DNA from: an uncultured Caryophanales bacterium
GTDB lineage: Bacteria; Bacillota_I; Bacilli_A; RFN20; CAG-826
Assembly: GCA_946622925.1 (NCBI GenBank)
Contig: CAMOQM010000052.1
Coordinates: 1 to 6,776, forward strand
Length of the DNA: 6,776 bases
Reading direction: 5' to 3'
The notes under the pieces were generated by a model, which saw only the letters and a program-made list of their open reading frames with translations, had not been told where the DNA came from and did not search any database. Of the stretch, positions 5,016-6,776 are shown in pieces (the stretch's first letter is position 1; every line of letters begins with the position of its first letter). A program made the position numbers and the translations under genes.

Positions 5016-5764
5016 TTGGCTACCTCCTTGCTAGTTGCAGCGGCTTTGGCGGCCGCTTCTTCTTTGGCCTTTTTGGCGGCTAGCCTAGCATCAACTTTCT
5101 TCTTGTTTTCTTTCATGTTGGTAACCGCGGCCACGATGGCTAAAACGATACCTAAGACCAAGAAACCACCGGCCGGGGAGGAGAAGAAGGACATGGACAA
5201 ATCGTAGCCTGGCCCTTTGAGCATGAATAAGCGGATCTTTTCGCCGCCGTTAAGGTCGGCTAGGAAGGTAAAAGTTCCGCCGAAAGTTAGCATTCCCGAA
5301 CCTAAGACTTCCCTGATTAAGGCAATCATACAAATGGCCAAGGTGTAACCGATTCCGTTACCAATGCCATCTAATAACGAATCCACGACCCCGTTTTTCG
5401 AGGCGAAGGCTTCGGCTCTGCCAAGAACGATACAGTTAACGACTAGCAACGAAACGAAGACGCCTAAAGTGCTATAAAGTTCAGGTAAGAAAGCTTCGGC
5501 TAGCATCTTAACCAAAGTAACGAAGGTAGCGATGACCACGATATAGGAAGGGGTTCTAACTTCTTCCGGAATTATCTTCCTTAAAGCGGAGATCAAAACG
5601 TTGGAACAGACTAAGACGAAGGTGAATAGCAAGCCCATGCCAAAGGCCGCTTCTAAGGTTTTGGTGACGGCTAAAGCCGGGCAAAGGCCAAGGAGGGAAA
5701 CAAATAGGGGGTTCTGCTTCCAGATTGGGGCAAGGAAGGACTCTTTATGATTCGATTTGCTCAT
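5012..5764 (-). CDS. rnfE: Rnf electron transport complex subunit RnfE, with charged C-terminal tail
   Basis: RnfE pairs with RnfA in the membrane core. Diagnostic segments are NPLFVSLLGLCPALAVT (18-34) with C28, and VVNCIVLGRAEAFASKN (108-124) with C111, the two intramembrane cluster ligands. These are followed by SLLDGIGNGIGYT and the IREVLGSG segment (150-157). The core ends near residue 216. Residues 217-250 form a Lys/Ala/Glu-rich tail (NKKKVDARLAAKKAKEEAAAK and onward) that looks like a charged helix in the cytoplasm; compact family members (E. coli about 231 aa) lack most of it. An ATGA overlap with rnfG and a near-perfect AAGGAGGTGA site support the start. Homologous to NqrD. Confidence 0.95.
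   Translation of the reverse strand: MSKSNHKESFLAPIWKQNPLFVSLLGLCPALAVTKTLEAAFGMGLLFTFVLVCSNVLISALRKIIPEEVRTPSYIVVIATFVTLVKMLAEAFLPELYSTLGVFVSLLVVNCIVLGRAEAFASKNGVVDSLLDGIGNGIGYTLAICMIALIREVLGSGMLTFGGTFTFLADLNGGEKIRLFMLKGPGYDLSMSFFSSPAGGFLVLGIVLAIVAAVTNMKENKKKVDARLAAKKAKEEAAAKAAATSKEVAK
5023..5029 (-). promoter_or_regulatory. Ribosome binding site of rnfA
   Basis: The complement reads AAGGAGG, 7 nt before the ATG at 5015-5013 and inside the rnfE tail codons. It fixes the rnfA start. Confidence 0.75.
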
Positions 5765-6300
5765 TTAGCGTCACCTCCTTTGTAATGGTTTTGGGCCGCC
5801 TTTATCATGTCGCGGCACATCGAGGCGCCGAAAGTCGCGCCACACTTAACGTTATCGACGACGCTTTCTTTGTCTTCGGCGTTCTTATAGACATCAAGAT
5901 ATTTCTCTTCTAAGGTAGCCGCGTAAGATTCGGTGTTCTCTAACACGACGATATTGCCTAAGCTGTAGTTCTTATTCACGCCCACTAATAAAGACACGGT
6001 TCCATAGGAATTGGTGCCACTGGTGGAATAGACACGTCCGACTTCATCACCTTGGATCTTAACCGTCCAATATTTGCCGATAGAAGCGTAGGCGTCGTCT
6101 TTGACTTCCACCGCTTCCGAGAATTCGGCGTTATCGCCATAGACCTTCCTGAGGCCATCTTGTTCCTTTTTGACTTTATTGGCAGAAATCGTATTCCGGG
6201 TTAATAAATCCCCGCCGGCGATAACTAAACCTAGCACACCACACAAAGCGGCGAGGAATCCGCCGACATAGAAAGCATGCTTCCAGGGTACTTTGATCAT
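5761..6300 (-). CDS. rnfG: Rnf electron transport complex subunit RnfG (FMN-binding domain)
   Basis: RnfG is anchored by one helix (about 9-29) and exposes an FMN-binding domain outside the cytoplasm. In known complexes FMN is bound covalently to the Thr of an S/TGAT motif by ApbE. Here the motif at 151-160 reads VKCGATFGAS, making T156 the candidate. The usual Ser/Thr three residues before it is Cys (C153), and the usual Asp at -6 is Asn, with an Asp one position further out. Other family traits are SYGTVSLLVGV (98-108) and IVVLENTESYA (117-127). The 179-aa length is normal. It shares ATGA overlaps with rnfD and rnfE, and AGGGGGT (6307-6313) lies 6 nt before the ATG. Family assignment is firm; flavinylation is likely but unproven given the altered motif. 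Confidence 0.93.
   Translation of the reverse strand: MIKVPWKHAFYVGGFLAALCGVLGLVIAGGDLLTRNTISANKVKKEQDGLRKVYGDNAEFSEAVEVKDDAYASIGKYWTVKIQGDEVGRVYSTSGTNSYGTVSLLVGVNKNYSLGNIVVLENTESYAATLEEKYLDVYKNAEDKESVVDNVKCGATFGASMCRDMIKAAQNHYKGGDAK
5771..5780 (-). promoter_or_regulatory. Strong ribosome binding site of rnfE
   Basis: The complement reads AAGGAGGTGA, a near-full complement of the 16S rRNA 3' end, with AGGAGG 9 nt from the ATG at 5764. It lies in the last codons of rnfG and is the strongest site in the window. Confidence 0.8.
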
Positions 6301-6776
6301 AAAACTACCCCCTGAAGTCCTAGACCCAATCCAATCGCGAGGACAAACACCGCGAATAAAGAGCAGGTGATGATTACTTTCTTCTTAGTGAACTTGTTGC
6401 CGGAATAGACATAATGGTCGAAAGCCGGGGCCGCTAGGTTGCATAGCAAGATAGAGAAGGCCACGCCTTCGGGCAAGGCGCCAAACAAGCGGATTATCAC
6501 GGTTAAGCCCGCGCCTAATAGGCCATACATTACCCTACCAGGAGCATTGATTGGCATCGTCACGGGGTCGGTAAACATGAAGGTCGCGCCGAATAAGACA
6601 CCACCGGTTAATAATTGGAATCCTAGGAAATGCCAATAGCTAACGCCCGGTAATTTAGAAACGACGATCGCTCCGGCGATAGCCATCAAAACGACATAAC
6701 CGCCTAGATAAGAAACAACAACCCGCCAATCGGCTGCTCTTCTAATGATTAAATAAACTAGACCGATGAGGATAGC
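6297..6776 (-). CDS. rnfD: Rnf electron transport complex subunit RnfD, C-terminal part (gene starts beyond the right edge)
   Basis: The frame is open from the window edge to TGA at 6299-6297, giving the last 159 residues of RnfD, about half of the usual 310-350. The visible part starts in a helix followed by RRAADWRVVVSYLGGY, matching the family's I-DWR-x-P-x-SYLGG segment. The hallmark FTDPVTMP (residues 68-75 of the visible part) and the EGVAFSILLCNLAAPAFD segment follow. RnfD is a polytopic subunit with covalent FMN near the middle of the protein; that Thr motif would lie just upstream of the window. TTG and ATG codons at 6689-6684 are internal, not starts, because the homology continues upstream. 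RnfC would normally be encoded before rnfD. Homologous to NqrB. Confidence 0.94.
   Translation of the reverse strand, partial: AILIGLVYLIIRRAADWRVVVSYLGGYVVLMAIAGAIVVSKLPGVSYWHFLGFQLLTGGVLFGATFMFTDPVTMPINAPGRVMYGLLGAGLTVIIRLFGALPEGVAFSILLCNLAAPAFDHYVYSGNKFTKKKVIITCSLFAVFVLAIGLGLGLQGVVL
6307..6313 (-). promoter_or_regulatory. Ribosome binding site of rnfG
   Basis: The complement reads AGGGGGT, 6 nt before the ATG at 6300 and inside the 3' end of rnfD. It supports the start that gives the ATGA overlap. Confidence 0.55.

Noticed and set aside
4428..6776. Na+-NQR (nqr) rather than rnf genes
   Set aside because: The gene order D-G-E-A-B, the RnfB-type FeS domain after A, and the RnfA and RnfE motifs fit Rnf; an NqrF-like gene would be expected after NqrE and is absent.
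1..6776. tRNA, rRNA, CRISPR array, insertion sequence or riboswitch
   Set aside because: Coding sequence covers all but 103 bp; I saw no cloverleaf, repeat-spacer pattern, transposase or structured leader.
346..6776. TGA read as Trp (mycoplasma-type code)
   Set aside because: Trp is encoded by TGG in conserved positions, and TGA ends most genes exactly at family-typical lengths in ATGA overlaps.

Overview
The window looks like a chromosomal segment of a compact anaerobic member of the Bacillota, plausibly a Bacilli/Erysipelotrichia-type or Tenericutes-related gut or sediment organism. The reasons are a Na+/H+-type Rnf complex with an ApbE/NusG-II/Gx-transporter tail, Shine-Dalgarno sites close to AAGGAGG, moderate base composition, and TGG for Trp with TGA used as a true stop (so not the mycoplasma code). 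The taxonomic call is inference and only weakly supported.

Layout. Positions 1-242 hold the 5' end of an unrecognised membrane protein gene on the minus strand. A 103-bp divergent intergenic region (243-345) is the only non-coding stretch. Rightward from 346 runs a three-gene operon: a flavodoxin-fold NAD(P)H-dependent oxidoreductase, a six-helix Pr6Pr-like membrane protein, and the tRNA wobble 2'-O-methyltransferase TrmL. It ends at 2035 and meets, with overlapping stop codons, a long leftward operon that occupies 2032-6776 and continues past the right edge.

The leftward operon, in transcription order, is rnfD (3' part), rnfG, rnfE, rnfA, a 59-codon Cys-rich membrane microprotein gene, a very short rnfB, apbE, a NusG-domain-II membrane protein and a Gx-family transporter. 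The first six genes are chained by ATGA stop/start overlaps. RnfA and RnfE are the two antiparallel membrane subunits that together hold an intramembrane Fe-S centre. RnfD and RnfG carry covalent FMN in known complexes, and ApbE is the enzyme that attaches it. RnfC is not visible and is presumably upstream, beyond the window edge.

The most interesting part is 3938-4431. RnfB, normally the multi-cluster ferredoxin-like entry subunit, is cut down to one membrane helix plus a single four-Cys cluster domain (105 aa). Directly upstream, translationally coupled on both sides, is a small protein (one membrane helix, then four Cys as C-x2-C-x4-C-x6-C). It could supply a missing electron relay, or act as an NqrM-like iron-delivery factor for the RnfA/RnfE site. 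Both ideas are hypotheses. RnfG also has an atypical flavinylation motif (CGAT instead of S/TGAT).
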